A stretch of DNA of 60,856 nt from Symbiodinium natans (lineage: Eukaryota; Sar; Dinophyceae; Suessiales; Symbiodiniaceae). Location: NCBI GenBank assembly GCA_905221605.1, contig CAJNDS010002438.1, forward strand, positions 172,501-233,356, read 5' to 3'. The position numbers were made by a program, and so were the translations under genes. The first letter of the stretch is position 1. The number at the start of each line of letters is the position of its first letter. This document shows positions 42,907 to 51,769 of this stretch, piece by piece. The notes beneath the pieces are model-generated. The model did not search any database, was not told the DNA's origin, and saw only the letters and a list, made by a program, of their open reading frames with translations.

Positions 42907-44640
42907 TTGCTCCCGGCAACTCGGTCCATGCCCAGGTCTCCTGGAAGGGCTTTGGGTCCAAGATGTCGACGCAGAGGAGGACTGCCGCGGCACCGCTGTA
43001 AAGCGCCGCTTCTAGGTCGTGCTCAGCATTTTCCCCTTGGAGCAGTCAGTTTTGCCAATGGAGTAGCATGCTGGTAGATCTTCTGTTAAGCAGAGCACGG
43101 ACGGACAAATTGAATCGATGGTTTGTCATACTGCGCACGCAGTCCGAGTGCAATGGATGGACGGGTATGTTATGTGCACACAAATCTCAGGTAAGGAATC
43201 CCGCCAGCTAAACCGTCATGTCCTGCCATGCCTAAACCGCCATGCCCGGCCATGCCCGCACAAGTAAATTCTGAATGAGAACAACATGTAAGAATCAGCA
43301 AGGGGCACTGTGGTCATCAACGCCCACACGGCAACATATTTTACAGGCAGACTGAAGGAGGCCACCATGATTTGATGCCATGACATGATGCAAACGCACC
43401 ACGACCTCCTCAAGAGCAGCGATGGAAGTCAGACAGAAGGAGAATCTTCATGGGACTCGGGGCCCCCAACACCCTGAATGCAATGGGTTTAGGGTTTAGG
43501 GTTTAGGGTTTAGGGTCTAGGGGGTTGTCTTTAGGGTTTAGAGTTCAAGGTTCAGGATTTAGAGAGTTAGTGGGTGGGGGGGGGGGGGGGCCGGGGGGCC
43601 GGAACCACCACAGGGGGGAAGACCATGGGGGAGGGGGAGTCGGAACGCGGAGACGCAAACAGATGCTACAAAACCCTATGAGGCCGTAGAAGCCGTATAC
43701 CAGGATGGGCTATTAGGCCTTAAAATCCCCTTAATGAACCCTATAAAGGGCCGTTTAAGGGATTAGAAGGTATAATGGCCCATCCTGGTAAATGATCTAA
43801 ACCTCTTTCGAAGCCTGGCCACCCGGGCGGCGCCGCCCCTGCGAGTCCCAAAGCCGCAAAGTCACTCGCAGTGACTCCTGGGGCTTAGGGTTTAGGGTTT
43901 AGGGCTTACTGTCTGAAGGGTGTTGTTAAGGGTGCTTGAAGGTATTATGGCTACTAGCACGGCAAACCCAAACTTGTTGAGTCCATCTCTGAAGGTCTAT
44001 AGGGACAGGCGGGGTGTATTGAGTAGGCTCAAAACTGCTCCCGCTCCTAGGGCCTTTATGGAGAACAGCACTATGCGGACTCTCAAAACATTTTTTTTGC
44101 ATCCAGGCCTGTGCAACAAAAGTCCAAAGTCCCGAAAACCCCCAAACCCCTAAATCCTAAGCCACTCCAACAACAGAGAGAGGGGGAGAGGGGACTAAAA
44201 GACACTGCACCATATATAGGGTTCAAAATGTAGGATTTGTATCGTAGGGCCTGATGACAACCTCCTTTCTTGCCCAAGTGGCATCGACCATCAGCTTCTT
44301 CCTTGGCTCCGACAGCGGATGAAGTGAACAAAGCTTCGTTGAAACATCAACCCGAAACGGTGTAGGGCTTTTGTTGCCGGATTTGTCCGGGTTTAGGGTT
44401 CAGGGGAGCAACCCGAACCCTTTTGCCAACCCCTTGGGCCTCTGAGCTGCTCTCTGGGGCAAGCCAACCTGGGAGTACAGTTCTCAGACCCAGCTTCCCA
44501 AAGCAAAGCCTGCAACTAAGATTTCGAGCGTCGTCTCAGCATCCACCCCCAACGTCGGAGAGGTCTTTTCGCTGAACTCAAGGCCCTGGAAGCTTCTCAA
44601 GATGCTCGTCTTCCCGGCGCCCCTGAGTTCGACAATCGGT
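42907..44640 (-). CDS. Split small GTPase-like protein (Ras/Rab superfamily), partial
   Basis: Three exons fit the G-domain order. About 44530-44628 carries the P-loop end GAGKTSILRSFQGLEFSEKT followed by SPTLGVDAETTLEI (switch I region). About 44229-44330 reads KLMVDATWARKEVVIRPYDT (beta-3 and the DT of the G3 motif). About 42907-43035 reads GENAEHDLEAALYSGAAAVL then LCVDILDPKPFQETWAW. I did not find the NKxD (G4) exon; it should lie below 42790. The first exon begins at CTCAG after sense CCCTAAA. A family D element sits in the second intron. Assignment is by motif; the exact subfamily is unknown. Confidence 0.5.
43216..43413 (-). other. Ambiguous open frames in the GTPase-like locus
   Basis: One frame is hydrophobic (MVASFSLPVKYVAVWALMTT), the other reads EEVVVRLHHVMASNHGGLLQ. 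I cannot say which, if either, is an exon. Confidence 0.2.
43484..43590 (+). repeat. TTTAGGG array and G tract
   Basis: Five heptamers then degenerate TTTAG/TTCAGG and 17 G at about 43577-43593. Confidence 0.85.
43697..43790. mobile_element. Introner-like/MITE element, family D
   Basis: Terminal inverted repeats TACCAGGATGGGC and GGCCCATCCTGGTA, with inner CCTTAA-type words. No coding capacity. Confidence 0.75.
43920..44110 (+). CDS. Candidate plus-strand coding segment
   Basis: Reads LLRVLEGIMATSTANPNLLS, then SLKVYRDRRGVLSRLKTAPA. The minus strand has a hydrophobic frame in the same place. Unusual composition for this window. Unknown; it could be a transferred fragment. Confidence 0.25.
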
Positions 44641-44700
44641 TTAGGGTTTAGGGCGTTTAGGGCTTTTCGGGTTTAGGGGGTTTCGGGTTTAGGGTTTAGT
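44640..44700 (+). repeat. TTTAGGG-type array before the P-loop exon
   Basis: About seven heptamers or near-heptamers; sense CCCTAAA ahead of the acceptor at 44628. Confidence 0.8.
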
Positions 44701-44904
44701 CGCTCTCTCTCGCACAAGGCAGGCAAGGTCCGTCGGTCCGCTCGTCAAACTCTGTACTGGATATCTATAGCATGCCAAGCTCAGTCGGGCCCCAGGGAAG
44801 GAAGTGAAGGGAGCATAGGAGTTAAGAAGACACCCCCCTAAGCCCCGACAGCTACATCGGCATGACTTCGCACAGTGAAACCAATCATGTGAGGGGCATT
44901 CCAC

Positions 44905-45125
44905 AAGCACCTGCGTCGAAAAAGACAAACCTCAGAGAACTAAGACCCCCTCCCAACCAGTGCGTCGATAAAGACAAACCTCAGGAAACTAAGACCCACC
45001 CCCAAACAGTCCAGCAGGCTATTCGTTTGCCCCTCACGACTCGTCACAATGGTTCGAACGTACTACTCACAGTCACTTGTCATTCAACAAAAACCATCAG
45101 AGATAAGACCCATCCCCCCAACAGG
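44905..45125 (+). repeat. 48-bp diverged tandem repeat
   Basis: Two clear copies of GCGTCGA-AAAGACAAACCTCAG followed by ACTAAGACCC, and a third partial copy near 45088-45122. Confidence 0.65.
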
Positions 45126-45242
45126 ACCGACAAGTGACCGGGGGCCTGTACTCTACTTCATAAAACTGCATCTAGGACCCAGATGATGCTACTGTATCAC
45201 AAGTTCGGCTTTGCGAGTTGAAGGTGAAACTGCCCTCTCTTC

Positions 45243-45577
45243 TCATAGCTTCACTTCCATCTTGTCGCCTTCCCTAGCGGCGCTCTTCCCTTCCAAGCTG
45301 CTATGGACACTCCCTTTGTTGTATCGCTCTACCCATCTTCACGAGTGGGTTGTGGCCTCCTCTCTCTCGCAATGAGGGTTGTGGCCTCCTCCATCTGCAC
45401 GCACACTTGAATTCGCTTGTCCCATGCATTCAGGACTCCCATGCAGTAGGCCCGCAACAGCCATACGTGACCAGGCGTTTCCGTTCATTCCAGCCACGTA
45501 GCACTTGCAAATCGGAATTCCTTCTTCATCCTGCTTGACACCATTCTTGCCAGTGACCACGTCTTGCACCACAGCAT
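45243..45577 (-). CDS. 3' end of a gene of unknown function
   Basis: About 45400-45577 reads VQDVVTGKNGVKQDEEGIPI then CKCYVAGMNGNAWSRMAVAG. The terminal exon at 45243 to about 45330 reads VERYNKGSVHSSLEGKSAAR, EGDKMEVKL, stop. Both are on the dominant strand; the joint is not resolved. No family. Confidence 0.4.
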
Positions 45578-45589
45578 ATCATGCAAGGG

Positions 45590-45625
45590 AGGGTTTAGGG
45601 TTTAGGGTTGAGGGTTTAGGGGCAC
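45590..45625 (+). repeat. Short TTTAGGG/TTGAGGG array
   Basis: Four heptamers. Confidence 0.8.
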
Positions 45626-45679
45626 AATCCAGAGGTTTGGGGGATGGGGTCCTGGGCTTCGGGGGTTGGTGGGGGGGTG

Positions 45680-46015
45680 CTGTGGCTGTTTCAAGCCGAT
45701 CTTTGGCTTCCTGGCAGCATGCGGCCACGCGTCGAAGGGCCGGCAAGCACCACCTTGAACATCACGTCCTCTCCCAGCAAATCTCAAACTGCGTAAACAG
45801 CGAGTTGGGACTACATGGTGCTCCTGCTTGTGGCTGTCGTCAGCTGCTAGGTTTCTGACCTTGCATGCTCCGGCGCTCGTATGCAAGCTCCCCCAAAGCC
45901 ACTCAGGGTTCGAAGCTTCGAATGTGCCGACGGGTAGCGGAATGAGGAAGGCGGTGGCATTGCAGCGCACGAGGCTGCCTCAGCTCCCGCAGCACTGCCT
46001 ACCATTTGCCACGGG
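45680..46015 (-). CDS. Candidate exons, unknown
   Basis: About 45830-46015 reads CNATAFLIPLPVGTFEASNP then EWLWGSLHTSAGACKVRNLA. At 45690-45770 several frames are open (RRVAACCQEAKDRLETATAP in one). Weak. Confidence 0.3.
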
Positions 46016-46139
46016 GCCGTGAGCAACCCACCGGAGGTGACCCCTAAATAATGTCAACTTAGCTCTCTTTAAGGCCCTCCTCGGAGGCATATTAAGGCGC
46101 CCTAGCCATATACCTGCGCTGTCCATTGGACATGATCCA

Positions 46140-46500
46140 TTGCAAAGTGGCTCCATGCAGGCTGAGGGACTTTGCAGATACAGGCAGCACCTCCTCGTCG
46201 GCAAGCACGCGGCCGAAGAGCAAAATCTTCAGCCGGCCCCTCAGTGAAATTCAGGATAAGGCCGCATCGGCCACTCCAGGACCACATCTGGGGGTTGACG
46301 AAAATAAGGGACCCCTAATTTAGACCCCCAATTATATAGTAGGGTTCCCTTGGACCCCCAAGAAGGAACCCCCAGCTGCATGTCGGTTGGCGTTGCGCAG
46401 CGCAGACCTAGCGCCCGGGGTCCCCGGCGGACGGACGTGCGGCGTGAGTTCCTTCCAGAGCCTCTTCTTCAGCTGCCGGGTGGTGATGTGGGCCTCGCAA
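46140..46500 (-). CDS. Gene fragment split by a family A element; possible ubiquitin-like segment
   Basis: Upstream exon 46377-46500 reads AHITTRQLKKRLWKELTPHV, ending NANRHA. After the element at 46290-46376 one frame reads DVVLEWPMRPYPEFH then a stop, and a frame starting at about 46240 reads LKILLFGRVLADEEVLPVSA then KSLSLHGATLQWIM. The last resembles ubiquitin-like folds in which a residue run of the type LxLxxGRxLxDEExLP occurs, but this is an impression only. Confidence 0.4.
46290..46376 (-). mobile_element. Introner-like element, family A
   Basis: In sense orientation it begins CTGGGGGTTCC and ends GTCAACCCCCAG, so its terminal CAG can serve as acceptor. Internal AGTAGGGTTCCC and GGACCCCC. 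It directly separates two coding segments. Confidence 0.7.
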
Positions 46501-46846
46501 AAAAAAAAACTGTATTGACAGGTTGCATTTTGCTTTCAAACGAACTCAGATTTCAAGATACCAATCACAACTCAAAAGCCCGCGTATGCACTTGACATTC
46601 AAAGCCTCAACCCGTTTCCACAGACTTGCCTGAGCTCTCAACCACCCTTTCAAACCCTGAACTCTTCATAAATCCCTATAACCTATAACCCCCTTCCTAC
46701 AGAGGCTTCCAGCCTATCCTTTCTGGGGTACCTGACTACGTTCTATTCAACCCTCTGCGAACGTGATGGTTGACAACTGTCTGCCAGGTCACCGGGACTT
46801 TTAGCCGCAGTTCGGCTTCACCGGGCCTTGGGATAGGAATCTGAGT

Positions 46847-46984
46847 CTTACTGTTGGTTAGTAAGGAATGAAGGAATGAGGTACCCTATATAATCCCGTA
46901 GAGGGTATATATGATATAGGAGGATATAGGGTACCTCTATAGGGGGATATAGGGAACCTCATTCCCTACTACCCAACAGTAAGG
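46847..46984. mobile_element. Introner-like/MITE element, family E
   Basis: Inverted ends CTTACTGTTGG-TAGTAAGGAATGA and TCATTCCCTACTA-CCAACAGTAAG, with a (GGATATA)-type interior. No coding capacity. It lies in a stretch (46505-47106) without a supported exon. Confidence 0.8.
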
Positions 46985-47106
46985 AGATTGTGCAGGAAGG
47001 CTTAAGTGACGTGGGCGTTAAAGCTCGATGGGCAGCTGGTAACTGCAAAATCTACACTCCGCAGCTTTCTGCACGGACGATTCGCTTTCATCCTTCCGGA
47101 CAGGTT

Positions 47107-47370
47107 TCATGGTTGCACACAAACAAAACCTTCAAGTATTCGGGCAGTTTGCTGATACTCTTGTAGCACCTGCGCAGTCTGAACCCTTTCAGCTCCTGGC
47201 TGGGCAGTGATGCAAATCTCGACCTCAGATCTGCAAGCGCATGACGCGGCCTTCAGGCCACGTTCGTGGATTTTTCCCCTATACAGACCTCCGATGTCCG
47301 TGTGAGGCGTGGCGTCTACCGTAGCTATGGCTGGGGTCGCGTTGTCACCTTGCATTTCGGACACTATGCA
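47107..47370 (-). CDS. Terminal exon, unknown protein
   Basis: Reads EMQGDNATPAIATVDATPHT, then AERVQTAQVLQEYQQTARIL, ending EGFVCVQP-stop at 47107. Convincing composition over about 85 codons. Family not recognised. Confidence 0.45.
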   Translation of the reverse strand, partial: CIVSEMQGDNATPAIATVDATPHTDIGGLYRGKIHERGLKAASCACRSEVEICITAQPGAERVQTAQVLQEYQQTARILEGFVCVQP

Positions 47371-47380
47371 GAGGCCTTGC

Positions 47381-47492
47381 CTACTATAGGGGTCGGAATA
47401 ATTACTAATAGAATTTTCCCTTATGGCTCCTTTATAAATATACTCTAATGACCCCCAAAACCCTATTCTAATTATTAAGGCCCCTATAGTAG
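47381..47492. mobile_element. Introner-like/MITE element, family H
   Basis: Inverted ends CTACTATAGGGG-CGGAATAATTA-TAATAG and CTATTCTAATTATTAAGG-CCCCTATAGTAG, with T-rich and A-rich inner arms. It begins 10 bp from the preceding exon. Confidence 0.8.
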
Positions 47493-47717
47493 CCCTAAAC
47501 CATAAACCCTAAACCCTAAACCCTATTCTCCCCTATAGTACATGTAGTGTTCAAGACAACGAGTCCCAGTTGCCTCCTGGGCCTGGCGTGGGCTCTCTGC
47601 CTGCACAAGTTGGGGTTTAGGGTTTAGGGTTTTACGATATTAGGGGTACTGGCGGCGGGCTTCCCTCACATCAGGTCGCGAGAAATACGCATCACCCCAT
47701 TGTGGACGCTACAAGTA

Positions 47718-47799
47718 CCTTATTGGGGGCCTATTATTTGGGGGTCGGTCTATATTAGTAGGGTCCCTTCTTGTCGTAGCGTCGTAAACCCCCATATGT
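47718..47799 (-). mobile_element. Introner-like element, family A
   Basis: Begins (sense) GGGGGTTTACGACGC, with GGGACCCTACTA and CCCCCAAATAATAGG inside. It abuts the exon at 47800-47955. Confidence 0.6.
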
Positions 47800-47955
47800 A
47801 GACATCTGCTGGGAGGGGAATTTGAGCCTAAGTTCCGCACCTCTCTGAAGGTCTCTAAGGCATCAAGGTCTCTGAGGTCTGTGCTGAGCCTCCTGGCCCC
47901 TTTTTCGTGCTCTGAAATACCGTCCCTGCTTTGGTCATCTAAGTCAGGCACCTTT
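47800..47955 (-). CDS. Exon, hydrophilic protein
   Basis: Reads PDLDDQSRDGISEHEKGARR then LSTDLRDLDALETFREVRNL. Charged and helix-prone. Its 3' end runs into a family A element. Unknown family. Confidence 0.5.
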
Positions 47956-48155
47956 GCATGTTAGACTCTTTGACTACTGCCCTGCGATTTTAACGTCTTG
48001 GAGACAGCCTTGAAATCTCAAAACCGTTGGGATGCCTGAATAAAACCCACAATCCCACAGCGATCACCCAGATCTTTCCCTCAGCGGTCCCAGACACCGG
48101 CACCGGCCATCTTGCTCAGCACCAAGAATTGCATCTCATAACCCCATCACGCGGC

Positions 48156-48539
48156 TCAGCGTCGGCAGTAGCAGCCACGCGAAACAAGATCAACATGCAC
48201 TTCAGGAAAGATCTCATACCCAAAGTTCACCATGTGAAGCAATTGCCCTGCAAGCCGCTGCAGATTTGTGCTCAGTCCAAGCTGAGCGCCACCGAATTTC
48301 AGTCGCACACCCACTCTCCAGAATGGGTGCCGATCCCCGCAAGTACATGTTGGGGTACTGAAGTTGAGCTTCAGCTTCAACACAAAGCACGGCCACTGCG
48401 AGGCAAGCATGAATACACGATAGCTTGCTCCGTCCACGAACGGACCCCAACACATATCCTCAAAGCTGTACATTTGGCGCATCTGGGTGCCTCGAGTTAC
48501 ACATCGCAGAGCAAGGGCCCAAGCTTCACAAGAAGCCCA
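48156..48539 (-). CDS. Open segment, reading frame ambiguous
   Basis: Two minus frames are open for over 80 codons: one with PFVDGASYRVFMLASQWPCF and VKFGYEIF-like ending, the other with LQYPNMYLRGSAPILESGCA then TEIRWRSAWTEHKSAAACRA. The second has better amino-acid balance. At least part is likely coding. Confidence 0.3.
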   Translation of the reverse strand, partial: WASCEAWALALRCVTRGTQMRQMYSFEDMCWGPFVDGASYRVFMLASQWPCFVLKLKLNFSTPTCTCGDRHPFWRVGVRLKFGGAQLGLSTNLQRLAGQLLHMVNFGYEIFPEVHVDLVSRGCYCRR

Positions 48540-48610
48540 CCCCCAAGATAGTAGGATCCCCTTATTCTGAGGGACCCCAGAAAGGCACCCCCTAGTTTCG
48601 GAAACCCCCA
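48540..48610 (-). mobile_element. Introner-like element, family A
   Basis: AGTAGGATCCCCTTATTCTG, GGGACCCCAGAAAGGC and TTTCGGAAACCCCCA match the other copies. Lies just 3' of the stop at 48618. Confidence 0.65.
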
Positions 48611-48617
48611 CCCTGCT

Positions 48618-49120
48618 TCACAGGTCAGACAGGCGCGACGACCGCAAGATCTCAGGCACCTCTGCATGGAGGCTCTCCGACTCCTGCGAGCATCTCAGGA
48701 GCTCGGCAAGGCGCTCCATGGTCATGTCGGGCTCAGTGTGTCCTTAGATGGATGATGGTATCATCGGATGAGAGTACAGTAGTAGAATTGTGGCATAATA
48801 GTATTATAGCAAAAAATATATGAATAGAACAAGTATAAGAATAGGATAGTATAGTAGCATAACAGTATAATGGTTTAGATCGTATATTTGTAAAGTAAGA
48901 GAATACCATACTATCTCATTGGTTTTACATGGCAGCTCGGAACTGATTGCATCACCAAGACACGCGCGTCGCCCAGTGGCAGGGTCGTATGCGACATGTA
49001 GAATTGCCGCAAGTGCTTGTGAAAGTCCTGACGAAGCTCGCTCCGCAACCCTTTTGAAGCTGGACTTGCTGACTGCCAGGCACCCGCCTATCCTCGCCTT
49101 CTTGACGAGAAGCAATACCC
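48618..49120 (-). CDS. 3' end of a gene, helical protein
   Basis: About 48930-49115 reads VKKARIGGCLAVSKSSFKRV then AERASSGLSQALAAILHVAY. The terminal exon 48618 to about 48742 reads PDMTMERLAELLRCSQESES, LHAEVPEILRSSRLSDL, stop. An AT-rich intron of about 180 bp lies between. Both parts are convincing; no family recognised. Confidence 0.5.
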
Positions 49121-49199
49121 TATATTCCTAGAAATTATATTTTCGTAATTGTCTAAGAGTATGCTGTTTAAGCTAACACGTGGTCTTCGCAAAAAAGCC

Positions 49200-49326
49200 C
49201 CTAAACCCTAAACCCTAAACCCTAAGCCCTAAGCCCTAAGCCCTAAGCCCTAAACCCTAACCCTAAACCCTAAACCCTAAACCCTAAACCCTAAACCCTA
49301 AACCCTAAACCCTAAACCCTAAACCC
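49200..49326 (-). repeat. CCCTAAA array, about 17 heptamers
   Basis: CCCTAAA with a block of CCCTAAG. Directly follows (gene sense) the coiled-coil exon at 49327-49410. Confidence 0.95.
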
Positions 49327-49410
49327 TGGCAGCTGCTCCTCCCAGGCTTGGATCTGCTCTTCCCTCCCCGAGCCGCTCACCTCGCGCTTCAAGCGCTCCT
49401 CCAAGAGGAA
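49327..49410 (-). CDS. Coiled-coil exon between two telomere-type arrays
   Basis: Reads LLEERLKREVSGSGREEQIQ then AWEEQLP, ending CAG then GGTTTAGGG. Sense CCCTAAA lies on the acceptor side and sense TTTAGGG on the donor side. Confidence 0.5.
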
Positions 49411-49416
49411 AAGGGG

Positions 49417-49670
49417 TTTAGGGTTTATGGGGTTTAGGGTTTAGGGTTCAGGGTTTAGGGTTTAGGGTTTAGGGTTCTAGAGTTATAGGGCTTAGGGTTC
49501 TAGAGTTGTAGGGTTTTAGAGTTATAGGGTTTAGGGTTCTAGAGTTGTAGGGTTTAGGGTTCTAGAGTTGTAGGGTTTAGGGTTCTAGAGTTATGGGGTT
49601 TAGGGTTCTAGAGTTATAGGGTTTAGGGTTAGGAGGGTTCTAGAGTTATAGGGTTTAGGGTTTTGGGCTT
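49417..49670 (+). repeat. TTTAGGG array passing into a 23-bp derivative
   Basis: Six heptamers, then about nine copies of GGGTTTAGGGTTCTAGAGTT-plus-RTA, a higher-order unit derived from the heptamer. Confidence 0.9.
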
Positions 49671-50084
49671 TCTGCCACCCGACTAGCCACAGCACTGCAG
49701 GGTCTGGACTGCGTGTTTAGGGTTTAGGGGGGGGGGGGGGGCTGCCAAAGCCGACCGCGACTGGCAAACGTGGCCAACGCTTAGACGGAGGTTTGTGTTA
49801 AACCAGGCTCCAACATTATCTCTCAAAAAAAGGTTCCCACACCAAGCCCTGACTAAGAGGGCGAAAAACCCTTAAAGCCTTTTGCAACCAGAAAGCCGGT
49901 TCGACACACACCCCTGTGAATCCAGGCCTCTAACCCCTAAACCCTATGCCCATAAACGATTCCTAATAGCCCTTCTAGACACTTCGAATCCCTTATCAAC
50001 CTTTGTAAACGCTTATAGACCCTTATACCCCCAAACCCTAGACCCTTTAATCGGCCCTTAACAAAGCCCTAAACCCAGATGGGA
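49671..50084. other. Spacer
   Basis: TTTCTGCCACCCGACTAG motif, TTTAGGG plus G tract (49715-49741), then degenerate CCCTTATAAACCC words (49910-50080). A plus frame AAKADRDWQTWPTLRRRF is too short to judge. Confidence 0.4.
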
Positions 50085-50199
50085 GTTTACGAAGATAAGG
50101 GACCCCGGATATACACCCCAAAATAGTAGGATTCCCACAAAGGACCCCAGGAAGGTACCCTTAATTTTGGAAACCCTAAACCCTAAACCCCAATAAGGT
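50085..50199 (-). mobile_element. Introner-like element, family A
   Basis: AGTAGGATTCCC, AAGGACCCCAGGAAGGTACC and TTTTGGAAACCC match the family. It ends next to the exon at 50200-50280. Confidence 0.6.
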
Positions 50200-50280
50200 A
50201 CCCCCAGATGTCCTCACGGAGGGAGCTCTGCAGTTCGGACCGTAGCCCCTGCGTGCTATGTGGCTCGTCGATTTGTCGAG
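50200..50280 (-). CDS. Coiled-coil exon
   Basis: Reads RQIDEPHSTQGLRSELQSSL then REDIW. Acceptor side has sense CCCTAAACCCC; donor side runs into a family A element. Confidence 0.45.
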
Positions 50281-50354
50281 GGGTTTAGGGTTGGGATGTG
50301 CGGTTTTGTAGTTTTGGGGGTTGAGGGTTTAGGGGTTTAGGGTTTGAGTTTATG

Positions 50355-50471
50355 TTTGGGATGTCCCCCCCTTATACAACAGCCCTTGATAGGGAATCTA
50401 GTACCCCCTACTAGAATCCCCCGCACTATAATCCCTACTAAGGACTGTTCGTATTCGGGGGAGCATCCCAA
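50355..50471. mobile_element. Introner-like/MITE element, family C
   Basis: Ends TTTGGGATGT and AGCATCCCAA, then inner TTATACAACAG and CTGTTCGTAT, related to the copy at 15434-15549. Confidence 0.6.
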
Positions 50472-51142
50472 GGCTTGGGGTTTAGGGCTTCTGCTGCATG
50501 ATCTGAGGGCCGCGCGCGATCCAGGGTTTAGGGTTTAGGGTTTAGGGGGCGTAGGGAGCCCTAAACACTTTCAAGCCGTGCCTTCAGGATTGGGGGTGCC
50601 ACAATAAGGAAGTTTAGTCGCTCACTCTCGCACAAAGGCAGGCAAGGCCCGCTGAGTAGGCACTCTAAGAACTACCGGAGCTCATGTCAAGCAGTCGTAT
50701 GGGCCTAAAGGAGAAACCACACAGAATAAGGGAGTTTGAGGTTTAGGGTTTAGGGCTTCGTTTGCCATAGTTTGCCTCAGAAGAGGCATCATGCCAGACT
50801 ACTAGGTAGGATTTTTGGGGTGTGAAACGTATGGGCAAATTCGCCGAGAGCAAGCCTTCTGGGTTTTCAAGGTGGACGGCCCCCCCACAACCCCCCCCAC
50901 CCCCATCCGTATAAAAAGTCACAAACCCGAGGTCCCGAAGCGTGGATCCGTACCACTCTTGAGAACTTGTGTAGTTCTCGAAATTAGGGTTCCTTTCGAA
51001 GGGGGTCCTGATTTTCAGGGTGCCGTGCTATGTCTAGGACCCCACTTTTGTTGGTAACCCCTAAACCCTTTGAACCCAGACTCAAAGGAAACTAAACCCC
51101 AACATCCTTAAGCCCTGAACAACCCTAAGCCAAGCCCACGTC
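50472..51142. other. Spacer with repeated motifs
   Basis: Contains the shared segment GGCTTCTGCTGCATGATCTG (50485), TTTAGGG (50523-50548), the CTCTCGCACAAAGGCAGGCA motif (50622) and a family A-like piece (50985-51060). No firm exon. Confidence 0.4.
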
Positions 51143-51205
51143 AGAAGTCCTGCAGTCCGGTGTCCAAGCTGGCCTCCACCTCCTGCGCGGCGCGTCCAGG
51201 GGGAG
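51143..51205 (-). CDS. Possible short terminal exon
   Basis: Reads RAAQEVEASLDTGLQDF then stop. Helical, dominant strand. Very short, so low confidence. Confidence 0.3.
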
Positions 51206-51271
51206 GGGGGCGAGGAGAAAACAACCCCCCTTTTCTCGTGCAAATATTGCACAGTTATAGAATCTGAAACG

Positions 51272-51438
51272 TATATATATATATATATGTGTGTGTGCGT
51301 ATGTATGTATATGTACATGTATATATACATATAAATATAAATATAGATATATACGATTATGTATACATATATACACCATGTACAATCATCGTAGAATGTA
51401 GATTCTATAAATAAATATATATATATATATATATATAT
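51272..51438. repeat. TA/TG microsatellite region
   Basis: (TA)n at 51272-51290 and 51415-51438 with GTGTGTGCGTATGTATG and ATAAATATA words between. Confidence 0.85.
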
Positions 51439-51547
51439 CATGTACAATCAGTGTAGGGTGTACAAAGTCTAGGTTGGCCGCTGGCCTCCAGGGGTTCAGT
51501 CGCTCAGAACTCGGACATGCCCATGGTCTGCAGCGTAAAGCTGCAGG

Positions 51548-51585
51548 TCCCTAAACCCTAAACCCTAAACCCTAAACCCTAAACC
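51548..51585 (-). repeat. CCCTAAA array
   Basis: Five heptamers joined to the segment CCGGCTGAGGAAGCGGCTC, which also borders the array at 8785-8876. Confidence 0.9.
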
Positions 51586-51589
51586 GGCT

Positions 51590-51680
51590 GAGGAAGCGGC
51601 TCAGAACTTCCCCTAAACTCCTTGTTCAGCACAAGAAGGCCTCTGCTTGGAGCACAGGTCTCATCTGGCTCGCGACGCCA
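51590..51680 (-). CDS. Candidate exon ending EPLPQPV
   Basis: Reads SRGLLVLNKEFRGSSEPLPQ and then PV, with the sense TTTAGGG array starting in the last codon. The last seven residues and their DNA equal those at 8877-8900. Confidence 0.3.
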
Positions 51681-51769
51681 ATGGACAATTCTACACCCGT
51701 GCACCCGTGAAGGTGTACACATGCCCGGCTGTACAAGAGGGCGCAAGATCATGAACTTTCTCACGATTC

